Assembly: GCA_007571305.1 (NCBI GenBank)
Contig: RKRR01000125.1
Location: 1 to 46,533, forward strand
Direction: 5' to 3'
From: Candidatus Poribacteria bacterium
Lineage (GTDB): Bacteria > Poribacteria > WGA-4E > WGA-3G
DNA: 46,533 nucleotides
A program made the position numbers and the translations under genes. Each line of letters starts with the position of its first letter. Positions within the stretch are counted from its first letter, which is position 1. The notes under the pieces were generated by a model, which had not been told where the DNA came from, ran no database searches, and saw nothing but the letters and a program-made list of their open reading frames with translations. Positions 7,818 to 16,743 of this stretch are shown here, in pieces.

Positions 7818-9818
7818 TTATTCTGCGTCTCCACCTTTTAACTTATTAAGGCTGCGACGGACTTTCTGGTTATATTGATTCTCTGCCAAGTAGCCCTCCC
7901 AAAGGGCTATCGCGTCGTCATTAAACCCTTGTGAAACATAGTAATCACCAAGAGCTATCAGCGGAATGTCGGAAAGCGGATTCTTCTCAATCGATGCTTT
8001 GAATTCAGTTACAGCAGTTTCTGAATCGCCAGCCAAAAGTGCCAATTCACCTCTACCGTAAGGGATCAAGGCGTGATCCGGGTACTCTGCTGCCAATTCA
8101 TCTATCATCTTCTGCGCGTCTTCCAATCTCTTTAAGTGATAGGTAGCACGGGCAGCAAGGATTGTCGCTAAAACCACCTGGTTGCGAAGTTTTCGTTGTT
8201 CGACCTTGCTTTCCGATTTGTTGAGCAACCGTTTCGCTGTCCGAGCGGCGGCTCTATACTTGGCACGGGCTTGCACATAATTCCCGTACCTATAGGTGAG
8301 GTCACCGAGGGTTTTAGATCCAATGTATGAGTCACCTTTCTGATCGACGAGATCCTGAAAAATTGCGGCGGCTTTCCGATCCTTCAACCTATAATGGAGA
8401 ACTTCGGCAAGGCTTTGCAACGCATCCAAATTCTGTGTGTTCGCCGCAACAGAGCGCTCAAGCACCTCTCGTTCTTTCTCAGGTTCACCTAACTTTTTAT
8501 GTGCTAGCGAGAGTAACCAGTAAATCTCGGAATCTTTGCCCCGAGCCATGCCAAGAACAGAAGTGTAGGTTTCTATAGCTTTCTCATACGATTCGGAAGT
8601 GTAGTGGTTTCGTCCGGTGTCGATGACAGCTTGAATGACCCCACCATCCCGGGTTGCCGCTTTTTTGAGGACATCTTTCGCCCGTTGATGCATCCCGAGC
8701 TTTCGGTAGCAAATTGAGAGCCTGAGGTAGGTATACGGGTCAATCTTCACTTTCGCTGCTTCTGCGCGGGCAATAGCATCGAAATATAACGCGCCTGCGT
8801 CCCGGTAACTTTCATCACCATAGAAGAAGTTGGCAATCATAAGCTCAGCATCATAGTAAGTGCCTTGGTCATCGCCTGCGATACCACCTTGACCGCCGAA
8901 ATTCCGCATGACCTCTGATGCGCTCACCCCGAATCCGGAGTTTGCGATCTGTAAATCAACATTTCCCATTGCGCGGCTTCTCTCAGCACCTCCGCGAGGT
9001 CGATCCAGTTCACGCCTCGCTTCCCGCTGTGCATAGGCTCTATCAATCTGTGTTGCCAGCGGATCGTCAGGTTCTGGAATGCTGGCTTTGAGATCTGTCA
9101 GTTCCTGTTTTGCTTTGTCAATCTCTTTTTCAGCACCTTCAACCTTCCCATATCTTTTAACAAGGGATTGATACGTGCGTTTCGCTTCCTCTTCGTTGTT
9201 GAGGTACTGCCTTTGGATTCGCCCTTTATTGGCAATAGCGAGTGCTGCGCGTTGGCTTCGAGGGTTTCGGTTTGCGAAGTTATCGAAAACCTCTACTGCC
9301 TGTTCAAAATCTTTTGATTCCTCAAAACTTTTCGCCAGCATCAATTGTGCGTTGTGGCTCAATTCGAGCTGCGGAAAATTGTTGATGATTGCGTCAAATT
9401 GGATCTGAGAGGCTTTGAAATCCTTCTGTCGGAAAGCGTACATCCCGAGTTCATAATGTGCCTCAGCGGCTTCGTCACTCTTCGGTGCGGCGGCGATAAT
9501 ACCTTCATAGGCTTTGACACCTTCTGCGGGTTGATTCACTCGCTCAACTAACAATTTACCCATCGCAAGTTGTGCCTGAAGAGCTTCGGGTGTGCCGGGT
9601 TGGGCATCCACAATGCTTTGATAAGCCTCTATTGCCCCCGGGTAGTCTTTTTGCTCAGCGAGTTTTTCTGCGGTGCGCAGTGCGCTACCGGGGACGCAAC
9701 CGATTTGGATCAATACCATCAAAATAATAGCGACGAGCGGACAATACTTCACATTTTTAACAGCAAGTTTCTGCCAATGATCATAAATTTTGATTACGAG
9801 TTGTGCCGAATATTTCAC
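7818..9818 (-). CDS. Membrane-anchored TPR-repeat protein
   Basis: This 666-residue protein consists of tetratricopeptide repeats almost from end to end. Recurring units follow the pattern A..AY..I....P....A......G, for example DYPGAIEAYQSI, DFEQAVEVFDNF, SYEKAIETYTSV and NYVQARAKYRAA. Such repeats form superhelical protein-binding scaffolds. Near the N-terminus a hydrophobic stretch (about residues 27-40) ends in IQIGC, so it is either a lipoprotein with an atypical lipobox or a protein with one membrane anchor facing the periplasm. I chose the GTG at 9818 because AGGAG lies about 7 bp upstream; an ATG at 9914 would add 32 residues and overlap the upstream gene. A polar, Arg-rich stretch (about 255-295) interrupts the repeats. 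It is not close enough to a named family to assign a role. Confidence 0.8.
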   Translation of the reverse strand: MKYSAQLVIKIYDHWQKLAVKNVKYCPLVAIILMVLIQIGCVPGSALRTAEKLAEQKDYPGAIEAYQSIVDAQPGTPEALQAQLAMGKLLVERVNQPAEGVKAYEGIIAAAPKSDEAAEAHYELGMYAFRQKDFKASQIQFDAIINNFPQLELSHNAQLMLAKSFEESKDFEQAVEVFDNFANRNPRSQRAALAIANKGRIQRQYLNNEEEAKRTYQSLVKRYGKVEGAEKEIDKAKQELTDLKASIPEPDDPLATQIDRAYAQREARRELDRPRGGAERSRAMGNVDLQIANSGFGVSASEVMRNFGGQGGIAGDDQGTYYDAELMIANFFYGDESYRDAGALYFDAIARAEAAKVKIDPYTYLRLSICYRKLGMHQRAKDVLKKAATRDGGVIQAVIDTGRNHYTSESYEKAIETYTSVLGMARGKDSEIYWLLSLAHKKLGEPEKEREVLERSVAANTQNLDALQSLAEVLHYRLKDRKAAAIFQDLVDQKGDSYIGSKTLGDLTYRYGNYVQARAKYRAAARTAKRLLNKSESKVEQRKLRNQVVLATILAARATYHLKRLEDAQKMIDELAAEYPDHALIPYGRGELALLAGDSETAVTEFKASIEKNPLSDIPLIALGDYYVSQGFNDDAIALWEGYLAENQYNQKVRRSLNKLKGGDAE

Positions 9819-9889
9819 GATCTTTCTCCTTTTCTCATATCGACTCGGTCCAAAGTTCCCTACATGAATAGGCATCCGTGCTTCATAAT

Positions 9890-11026
9890 TTAATAACATG
9901 ATTTGGATGCACATTCATCAATCAATTCTAAAACCTCTTGCCGAGTGTAGCCCTCTTTTTGGATGAGGTCGTCGCAATTCACGCTGTTTTTCGCGTCGGG
10001 TCCCCTACCGGCTTCGAGAATTGAATTTGTTAGCCAACTGGTACGGACTCCATTGATGCCAGAGGTGTAATTCGTCTGGTACTCACCCTTCACCAAACCG
10101 ACAAGTTGGTCGACCTTGTTGCGGGGGTATCCTTCCGGACGCGGATAAGCAAGGGGTTCTGGCTCGCCACCTTTGGGAGTGTAACGAATACCATTTCTCA
10201 TCTCAATCGTTCCCTCATCACCTTCCAGAATTACCCATTCTTCAAACCCAACGCGTGTGTTGCCCAGGATAGTGATTGTGCCTTCGGCACCGTTATCCAG
10301 TGTTACATCGGAGTAGGAATTAATTTCAACGAACTTTGGAACAAGAGTTCCATCGTCATCCTCAAATCTCATGTCAGTTGTTCCGTAGACATCAGCAGGT
10401 AAGGTTCCTGTCATCCATAAGAATATATCTTGAAGATGGCTTCCTGAGTCGTTGGGTTGTCCACCGCCGGAGAAACGTGGATCGCCTCGCCATCCACCCG
10501 CGCCCCACCGCTGCGCCATGTAGACCTCAAATTTCTGGAGGTTTCCGATGCGCCCTTCAGTGATTGCGCGCCTGGCTGCCATGTAGGTATCCTCGTAGTG
10601 TCGTTGATACCCACCGACGAGGTGTAAGCCGCTACCCATTGCGATCTTGGTTAACGTGATTGCATCACCAACGATATTTGCCATCGGTTTTTCGACGATA
10701 ACGTGACATCCGGCGCGGAGTGCATATTTCGTGTGAATATCGTGAAGGGAATGAGGCGAGAATACACCGACTATATCCAGATCTTCGTGATTGAGCATCT
10801 CCACGAACTCGTATTCACCGAGGTAACGGTTGAAACTATTCGCTTTATAGCCATCAACCTGTTCTTGGAGCGCACTTTCCAGAGCGTCCAAACTCGCTTC
10901 GTGGGTGTCCACAGCAGCGACGACTTCAGCGTCGGGCCGTGTCGCGAAGCCGAGAGTATTCCCTCGTCCCGCACCGCCGGGCCCAATCACACCAACTCTT
11001 AAAATATCATTTTTGCTGACTCCCAT
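9890..11026 (-). CDS. Gfo/Idh/MocA family oxidoreductase
   Basis: This is an NAD(P)-dependent dehydrogenase of the glucose-fructose oxidoreductase/inositol dehydrogenase family, acting on a sugar, inositol or amino-sugar derivative. The 378-residue protein has the Rossmann entry VGVIGPGGAGRG near the N-terminus and the family's EKP motif (HVIVEKPMA, about residues 109-117), whose Lys is catalytic. A C-terminal alpha/beta domain follows, with the RWGAGGWRGDPRFSGGG segment common in environmental members. The start ATG has GGAGGT about 8 bp upstream. There is no signal peptide, so it is cytoplasmic. It lies between the TPR gene and sdhB on the same strand; neither neighbour indicates the substrate. 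Confidence 0.85.
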   Translation of the reverse strand: MGVSKNDILRVGVIGPGGAGRGNTLGFATRPDAEVVAAVDTHEASLDALESALQEQVDGYKANSFNRYLGEYEFVEMLNHEDLDIVGVFSPHSLHDIHTKYALRAGCHVIVEKPMANIVGDAITLTKIAMGSGLHLVGGYQRHYEDTYMAARRAITEGRIGNLQKFEVYMAQRWGAGGWRGDPRFSGGGQPNDSGSHLQDIFLWMTGTLPADVYGTTDMRFEDDDGTLVPKFVEINSYSDVTLDNGAEGTITILGNTRVGFEEWVILEGDEGTIEMRNGIRYTPKGGEPEPLAYPRPEGYPRNKVDQLVGLVKGEYQTNYTSGINGVRTSWLTNSILEAGRGPDAKNSVNCDDLIQKEGYTRQEVLELIDECASKSCY

Positions 11027-11132
11027 GATTCTAACACCTCCGGATTACATCTGTCAAGAAATTTTTCCTTGACATACCAATTTGAAAACGGTGATTAGTG
11101 TTCACTGCTGCTGAGACGTGCCAATGAATCTT

Positions 11133-11873
11133 TTAACGACTAAAGACGCGGAATAGTTTTTTAATCGGATCGTAGAATTGGTCAACAACGCGTTCTTTGA
11201 GTGGGATGATAGCGTTGTCCGTAATCGTGATATGTTCCGGACAGACCTTCGTACAACATTTGGTGATGTTACAATATCCGATACCATCCGAATCCTTCAA
11301 TTCCTCCAACCGGTTTTCAGTGTCAATTGGGTGCATTTCCAAGGAAGCGGCGTAGACGAAGAATCTCGGTCCAATGAACTCATCATGAAGATCGTGTTCC
11401 CGAAGGACATGGCAGACATCTTGGCAAAGGAAGCACTCAATACATTTCCGAAACTCTTGGATGTGGTCAATGTCTTCCTGTTCCATCCGCCATGTGCCGT
11501 CTTCGGCATCAGGGGGTCGCGGCGTGAACGGCTTCATTTTCTCTTTCACTTTGAAATTCCACGATACATCTGTAACGAGGTCTTTGATGAGTGGAAACGC
11601 ACGCATCGGTTCGACCGTAACAGGTTCATCAAGCGGCAAATCGTTGAGGCGCGTCATGCACATCAATTTCGGTTGCCCATTGATTTCAGCGGAACAGGAT
11701 CCGCATTTTCCCGCCTTACAATTCCATCGGACAGCCATGTCATTTGCTTGCTCGGCTTGGATACGGTGGACAGCATCTAAAACCACCATACCTTCAGACA
11801 CCTCGGTGTCGTAATCCACAAATTCAGCTCCATCCGCGTTGCCACGCCAGATTCTAAATATTGCTTTCGCCAT
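11133..11873 (-). CDS. sdhB: Succinate dehydrogenase/fumarate reductase iron-sulfur subunit
   Basis: This subunit passes electrons from the flavoprotein to quinone through three iron-sulfur clusters. In its 246 residues, C52, C57, C60 and C72 (WNCKAGKCGSC, then MC) form the plant-ferredoxin-type [2Fe-2S] site. CIECFLCQDVC (C144, C147, C150, C154) and the later CNITKCCTKVCP (C201, C206 or C207, C211) supply the [4Fe-4S] and [3Fe-4S] sites. It is the last gene of a C-A-B operon. Sequence style and subunit order resemble mycobacterial Sdh1 (Rv0247c-Rv0249c) rather than the E. coli enzyme. A 157-bp repeat-filled gap separates it from sdhA, unusual for subunits of one complex. The direction of the reaction in vivo cannot be told from sequence. 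Confidence 0.93.
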   Translation of the reverse strand: MAKAIFRIWRGNADGAEFVDYDTEVSEGMVVLDAVHRIQAEQANDMAVRWNCKAGKCGSCSAEINGQPKLMCMTRLNDLPLDEPVTVEPMRAFPLIKDLVTDVSWNFKVKEKMKPFTPRPPDAEDGTWRMEQEDIDHIQEFRKCIECFLCQDVCHVLREHDLHDEFIGPRFFVYAASLEMHPIDTENRLEELKDSDGIGYCNITKCCTKVCPEHITITDNAIIPLKERVVDQFYDPIKKLFRVFSR

Positions 11874-11880
11874 AAGAGTT

Positions 11881-12025
11881 GTCGGTTGTCGGTTGTCGGT
11901 TATCGGTTACGTCTGCTGTGACGCGAGCATCCCCTGACAAGCATCAACTACTTTCCTCCCTCTCCGGTTTAGGTTACCGTCATCAGAAACCTCTTTAACC
12001 AACAACTGATAACTGATAACCGAAA
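11881..12025. repeat. Heptamer-ended dispersed repeat inside the sdh operon
   Basis: The sdhB-sdhA gap begins with tandem heptamers GTCGGTT, three times, then ATCGGTT (11881-11908). It ends with the inverse array AACTGAT, AACTGAT, AACCGAA (about 12004-12024). The element is therefore about 145 bp with inverted heptamer arrays at both ends and a unique core. A related copy lies at 39667-39785. It carries no gene. Confidence 0.6.
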
Positions 12026-12030
12026 ACTAT

Positions 12031-13863
12031 CTACCCGATCTCGTCTATGATTTCCTGCAGATCAGATCGGAGTTCATCAACGGGTTGTCGGCGAATTTCC
12101 ATTGTACCGTCGGGTGCCTTCTTGACAATGGTATTATATTTGCCTGCACCGGGTTCTTCTTTCTCAGGATAATCGTCCCGTGAATGCGCACCAATACTTG
12201 CCTTGCGCTCGAGTGCTGCGAGCGCAATGGCTTCCGAAACTGTCAGCAAGCAGTCGAGATCAAGCGCGGTATGCCATCCGGAGTTGTACTCCCGATTGCC
12301 GATGGCGTGAACGTTCTCCGCCTGCTCGCGCAGATTTTGGACATCTTCCAAGGCTTGCGTGAGACTTCCCTGACTTCGGGCAATACCTACGAGTTCTTGC
12401 ATCTTTTCTTGGAGTTGTGCCTGAATATCATAGGGGCCCATCTGTTCACCACTGCCATTGTCTGCTGGATTTTCAAAGGGTTTTAGTGTATATTCAGCGA
12501 TCGCATCAATTTCTGTCTCATCAAGCGAGACTGCCTTGTTCTCCTCTGCAAACTGCGCCGCATATTCCCCTGCTCGTTTACCGAAAACGAGCAGATCGGA
12601 CAATGAATTACCACCGAGCCTATTGGCACCGTGTAATCCAGCAGCACATTCACCCGCGGCGAAGAGCCCCGGAACTGCTGTCATTTGTGAATCAGCATCG
12701 ACTCGAATGCCGCCCATGATATAGTGCGTCGTGGGACCTACTTCCATCGGTTCCTGTGTGATGTCAATATCGGCAAGTTCCTTGAATTGATGGTACATAC
12801 TCGGCAGTTTTCTACGGATATGCTCAGGAGCATTCGAAATTTTTTCCTGAATCCACGCGATATCTAAGAATACACCCCCGTGTGGGCTTCCGCGACCCTC
12901 TTGCACCTCTCGGACGATGCATCGTGCAACATGATCACGTGTGAGAAGTTCAGGTGGACGACGCGCATCCCGGTCGCCCTGCGTATATCGCCAGCCCTCT
13001 TCTGGATTATCTGCTGTTTGGCTCACATAGAGTTCTGGGATGTCAGCGAACATGAAACGTTTCCCCTCACTGTTCTTGAGGATACCGCCTTCGCCACGCA
13101 CACCCTCCGTGACCAAGATGCCTCTGACACTGGGGGGCCACACCATACCAGTCGGATGGAATTGAACGAACTCCATATCTATGAGTTCTGCTCCGGCATG
13201 GTATGCCAGGGAATGTCCATCACCGGTATATTCCCAACTATTGCTCGTGATTTTGTATGCTTTCCCGACACCACCTGTTGCCAAAACCACCGCTTTTGCG
13301 GAAAAGACTTTGAACCGTCCTTTTTCACGTTCGTAACCGAATGCCCCTGAGACCCTCTCGCCGGTTTTGAGGAGTGAGATCACAGTATTTTCCATGTGCA
13401 CCTCAATACCTTGGTGAATACCATGGTCCTGTAGTGCGCGGATCATTTCCAATCCAGTTCGATCACCGACGTGTGCGAGACGCGGATATTGGTGTCCACC
13501 GAAGTTTCTCTGAAGGATACCCCCCTCCTGTGTGCGATCAAAGAGGGCACCCCATGCTTCAAGTTCACGCACTCGATCTGGTGATTCCTGAGCATGGAGC
13601 TCTGCCATTCGGGCATTAGAGAGATACTGTCCGCCACGCATAGTGTCGGCAAAATGTACCCGCCAACTATCTCTTTCATCGACGTTTGCTAAAGCGGCAG
13701 CGACTCCACCTTCCGCCATCACAGTGTGCGCCTTACCGAGCAAAGATTTGCACACGAGTCCTACTTTTAGGTCCCCCGCGGCGGCTTCAATCGCTGCCCG
13801 AAGTCCAGCCCCACCGGCTCCGATTATCAATACATCATACTCATGAGTTTCGTAAGATGCCAC
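12031..13863 (-). CDS. sdhA: Succinate dehydrogenase/fumarate reductase flavoprotein subunit
   Basis: This is the catalytic FAD subunit interconverting succinate and fumarate. The FAD-binding GAGGAGLRAA lies near the N-terminus. HTVMAEGGVAAAL contains the His to which FAD is covalently attached in this family. HPTGMVW, EGVRGEGGILKN, GPTTHYIMGGI and GECAAGLHGANRLGGNSL are the conserved active-site and FAD-contact segments. I start at the GTG at 13863, which has GGAGGGG about 11 bp upstream and gives 610 residues beginning ASYETHEYDVLIIG after the initiator. An in-frame GTG at 13902 would add 13 residues but lacks such a site. It directly follows the anchor gene. Confidence 0.94.
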   Translation of the reverse strand: MASYETHEYDVLIIGAGGAGLRAAIEAAAGDLKVGLVCKSLLGKAHTVMAEGGVAAALANVDERDSWRVHFADTMRGGQYLSNARMAELHAQESPDRVRELEAWGALFDRTQEGGILQRNFGGHQYPRLAHVGDRTGLEMIRALQDHGIHQGIEVHMENTVISLLKTGERVSGAFGYEREKGRFKVFSAKAVVLATGGVGKAYKITSNSWEYTGDGHSLAYHAGAELIDMEFVQFHPTGMVWPPSVRGILVTEGVRGEGGILKNSEGKRFMFADIPELYVSQTADNPEEGWRYTQGDRDARRPPELLTRDHVARCIVREVQEGRGSPHGGVFLDIAWIQEKISNAPEHIRRKLPSMYHQFKELADIDITQEPMEVGPTTHYIMGGIRVDADSQMTAVPGLFAAGECAAGLHGANRLGGNSLSDLLVFGKRAGEYAAQFAEENKAVSLDETEIDAIAEYTLKPFENPADNGSGEQMGPYDIQAQLQEKMQELVGIARSQGSLTQALEDVQNLREQAENVHAIGNREYNSGWHTALDLDCLLTVSEAIALAALERKASIGAHSRDDYPEKEEPGAGKYNTIVKKAPDGTMEIRRQPVDELRSDLQEIIDEIG

Positions 13864-13906
13864 GCTAAATATTTCCCCTCCATAAACATTTCTTTTTAAC
13901 ACCGCA

Positions 13907-14719
13907 TTAAAACGTAATCCAATCCTGACCTATTGACGGTGCTATAAAACGGACGTATACATCGGAAAAACCGACCCAACAGAGACTCATCCATGCCCAT
14001 AACATGTGCCGACGGTTCAGACAACTGACGCAGTTATACGCCTGCCGACGGATAGGTGCCTTAGAAAGCAGATCGACAACCCCGCCGACTAAGTGACGCA
14101 AAGAGTGGCATCCGAGCGTATAACCGCCTAAAAGGACGACGTTGCCTGCCAGAATGATGGTGCCTACACCGATACCGAGAGCCGTTCCACCGTTACCATC
14201 GTCAAACCAAAGTGCTTTCCATACGTCATAGGCAAGGATGCCCAGAACAACGAGCGCGACGTAAAGGAAATATCTATGGATATTCTGTATAATCAAAGGA
14301 AAAGAGTGCTCGCCTCTATAGTTATTACGGGGTTCTGATACCGTACAAGAGGGTGGATCTGCCCAAAACGCTTTATAATACGCGCCGCGGTAGTAGTAGC
14401 ATGTAAAGCGAAATCCGAGTGGTGCCCACAAAATAAGGACAGCCGGCGTAATGAAACCCGGTATCCAAGACGGCATCATACCAAACCAACTGTGTTCAAG
14501 GCTATGCGTCGCCTGTTCAGTACCAAAAAGCAAAGGTGAATAGAAAGGTGACAGATAGGGACCGTGGATGAAATGGTTACCCTCAAAAACCCGAAAAGTA
14601 GCATAAACCACGAAGAGTCCCAGCCCAGCGAATACAGCTAAGGGTTGCAGCCACCACGTATCTCGACGCTGGGTATGGAAGGCACGGCGGTCTGTTAAAG
14701 TTAGTTCTGGGTGTGTCAT
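13907..14719 (-). CDS. sdhC: Succinate dehydrogenase membrane anchor subunit (five-helix type)
   Basis: This 270-residue membrane protein has five hydrophobic segments (about residues 24-44, 84-104, 150-168, 179-203 and 238-258) and is followed at once by sdhA and sdhB. It is a single-anchor form, close in length and character to the mycobacterial Sdh1 anchor (Rv0249c, 273 residues), not the paired SdhC/SdhD anchors of E. coli. HSLRHLVGG (205-213), His148 and His75 are candidate heme- or quinone-site residues, but which ones matter cannot be decided here. The subunit carries the quinone site and holds the complex in the inner membrane. A near-consensus promoter lies about 120 bp upstream. Confidence 0.85.
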   Translation of the reverse strand: MTHPELTLTDRRAFHTQRRDTWWLQPLAVFAGLGLFVVYATFRVFEGNHFIHGPYLSPFYSPLLFGTEQATHSLEHSWFGMMPSWIPGFITPAVLILWAPLGFRFTCYYYRGAYYKAFWADPPSCTVSEPRNNYRGEHSFPLIIQNIHRYFLYVALVVLGILAYDVWKALWFDDGNGGTALGIGVGTIILAGNVVLLGGYTLGCHSLRHLVGGVVDLLSKAPIRRQAYNCVSCLNRRHMLWAWMSLCWVGFSDVYVRFIAPSIGQDWITF

Positions 14720-14837
14720 AGATGATTTTTCCTTACCTTCAAAAATAAAAAATAGAAGCGATATTGTAGCTATATGACAGGTAATTTAAGAACGAACCAC
14801 GTTTATTTTGATGTTGATTTTTGAATTTACCCAATAA

Positions 14838-14866
14838 ATTGTATCATAGAGTGTGGGTTTTGTCAA
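14838..14866 (-). promoter_or_regulatory. Sigma-70-type promoter of the sdhC-A-B operon
   Basis: On the minus strand, TTGACA and TACAAT are separated by exactly 17 bp (11 of 12 consensus bases). The -35 box begins next to the stop codon of the WD40 gene. Transcription would start near 14830, giving a leader of about 110 nt before sdhC. No obvious hairpin or known riboswitch was seen in that leader. Confidence 0.65.
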
Positions 14867-14867
14867 A

Positions 14868-16721
14868 TTACCGTGAGGTTAACTTCCATAGAAGCACCGT
14901 GCCATCACCACTCCCACTTGCGAGGGTCTTGCCATCTGGACTGAACGAGACTTGCCATATCCGCCGCGAATGTCCTGTGAGGGTCTTTATCAGTTCACCG
15001 GTATCCACATCCCAAAGGTGTACCGTATCTTTATCGTTTCCACTTGCGAGGGTTCGCCCATCCGGACTGAACACCACACTGAAAACTGGCCCTGCGAAAG
15101 GTGTGAATGTTCCCTGATTTTCGCCGGTATCCACTTCCCAGAGGCGGATCGACTCGTCGTTGCTCCCACTTGCGAGGGTTCGCCCATCCGGACTGAAAGT
15201 GACACTCCAAACCGCGTGCGTATGTCCATTGAGTCTTGTCTGATGCTTGCCCGTATCGGCATCCCACAGGTATATCGTTCCATCGTGATGCCCACTTGCG
15301 AGGGTTTTTCCATCGGGGCTGAATGCCACACTCTGAACATCTGCGGCATGTCCAGAGAGGGTCATCTTGCGTTCGCCGGTATCCACTTCCCAGAGGCGAA
15401 GGGTGTCATCCTCACTTCCGCTAACGAGGGTTTTTCCATCCGGACTGAACGCCACGCTATAGATGCCTTCAGTATGTCCTGTAAGCGTCCTTATCCACTT
15501 GCCGGTCGTTGTGTTCCAGAGGCGAATATTGCCATCGTAATTCCCACTTGCGAGGATATTGCCATCTGGTCTGAACACCACACTCTGAACATCCAAGGTA
15601 TTTCCTGTGAACGTCATCTTGTGTTCACCAGTCGCTGTATCCCAGAGGCGGATAGTCCCGTCGTAATTTGCTGTCGCGAGCGTGTTTTCAACTGGACTGA
15701 ACGCGATACTTCTCACCAAGCCGCTGTGTCCGTAGATCGTTTCTTTGTGTTCACCGGTCTTCGCATCCCAGAGGTGGATATTTCCATCCCCACCACTCAC
15801 GAGAGTATTACCATCCGGACTAAACGCCACACTACTGACACCTCCGAGATGTCCTGTGAGTGTTTTCTTGTGTTCGCCGGTTTCTGTCGCCCAGAGGTGG
15901 ATGTTCCCGGAGGCAGTTCCACTCGCGAAGATATGCCCAGAAAGACTGAACGCAACGTTTCCACTACTTCCGCCCCTTGCCAGTGTTTTCTTGTACACAC
16001 CTGTGTCTGCATTCCACATTCGGATGCTACCGTCATCACTGCTACTCACGAGGGTCTGCCCATCTGGACTGAATGCCACAGCATTAATCCAGTGCGCATG
16101 CCCAGTGAGTGTTTTCTTGTGTTCGCCAGTAGGGACATCCCAGAGGTTAAGGGTCCCATCACTATTGCCACTGAAGACAACTTTTCCATCTGGACTGAGA
16201 TCGACACTCGTAATCCAACTGATACCCTTTGCGAACGTCTTTTTCTGTTCTCCAGTGCCTGCGTCCCAAAGGCGGATAGTGCCATCACTGCTGCCAGTTG
16301 CGATACTCTGCCCATCTGAACTGAATGCTACGTCGAATATTCCATTCGTATGCCCAGCGAGTGTTGCCTGATGCTCACCGATGATGGTATCCCAGAGTTG
16401 AAGAACCTTACCGCCTCCAACCGCAAAGGTACGCCCATCCGGACTCATCGACATGCAAGAAATCCCATTCATATTCCCTGTGAAGAGACGTGCCTCTTGA
16501 AGTGTAACTGTATCGTAGATCCAAATACCGATCGTACTTACTACTGCGAAAAACCTGTTGTCAGGAGAATACTGAATCTTATTGATTCCACCTTTACCAA
16601 GTCGAACGATGGCACCCTCAGGTAGTTCCCACTGCGTATAATCTTGGGCGAAAGTATTGGATGGAAATAGCGTTGAAATGCAAAGAAACGTCAGAAAAGT
16701 GGAGAGGAACCCTGTTTTCAT
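14868..16721 (-). CDS. Exported WD40 protein with 14 repeats
   Basis: This 617-residue protein has a typical signal peptide (MKTGFLSTFLTFLCISTLF onward, cleavage likely after TFA near residue 25). After it come 14 consecutive WD40 units of about 42 residues. Most carry GH near the start, the AFSPDG.TLASG core and a closing LWD/LWE. Fourteen units would fold as two seven-bladed propellers, a rigid protein-interaction platform, probably periplasmic or secreted. Repeat 1 is the most divergent, and repeats 6 and 13 lack the usual GH. There is no catalytic domain, so the role is scaffolding or ligand binding and the partner is unknown. The start ATG is preceded by AAGGA about 12 bp upstream. A transposon-like repeat begins 22 bp upstream of the start. 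Confidence 0.9.
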   Translation of the reverse strand: MKTGFLSTFLTFLCISTLFPSNTFAQDYTQWELPEGAIVRLGKGGINKIQYSPDNRFFAVVSTIGIWIYDTVTLQEARLFTGNMNGISCMSMSPDGRTFAVGGGKVLQLWDTIIGEHQATLAGHTNGIFDVAFSSDGQSIATGSSDGTIRLWDAGTGEQKKTFAKGISWITSVDLSPDGKVVFSGNSDGTLNLWDVPTGEHKKTLTGHAHWINAVAFSPDGQTLVSSSDDGSIRMWNADTGVYKKTLARGGSSGNVAFSLSGHIFASGTASGNIHLWATETGEHKKTLTGHLGGVSSVAFSPDGNTLVSGGDGNIHLWDAKTGEHKETIYGHSGLVRSIAFSPVENTLATANYDGTIRLWDTATGEHKMTFTGNTLDVQSVVFRPDGNILASGNYDGNIRLWNTTTGKWIRTLTGHTEGIYSVAFSPDGKTLVSGSEDDTLRLWEVDTGERKMTLSGHAADVQSVAFSPDGKTLASGHHDGTIYLWDADTGKHQTRLNGHTHAVWSVTFSPDGRTLASGSNDESIRLWEVDTGENQGTFTPFAGPVFSVVFSPDGRTLASGNDKDTVHLWDVDTGELIKTLTGHSRRIWQVSFSPDGKTLASGSGDGTVLLWKLTSR

Positions 16722-16743
16722 TATGAAGGCTTTCCTTATGTAT

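Noticed and set aside
11881..11908. Tandem heptamers as a CRISPR array
   Set aside because: Units of seven bases without spacers and no cas genes; they are an element end, not CRISPR.
14952..16319. A 455-residue open frame on the plus strand opposite the WD40 gene
   Set aside because: It mirrors the repeat periodicity of the WD40 gene and its translation has no fold-like features; it is open only because the repeated DNA lacks stops in that frame.
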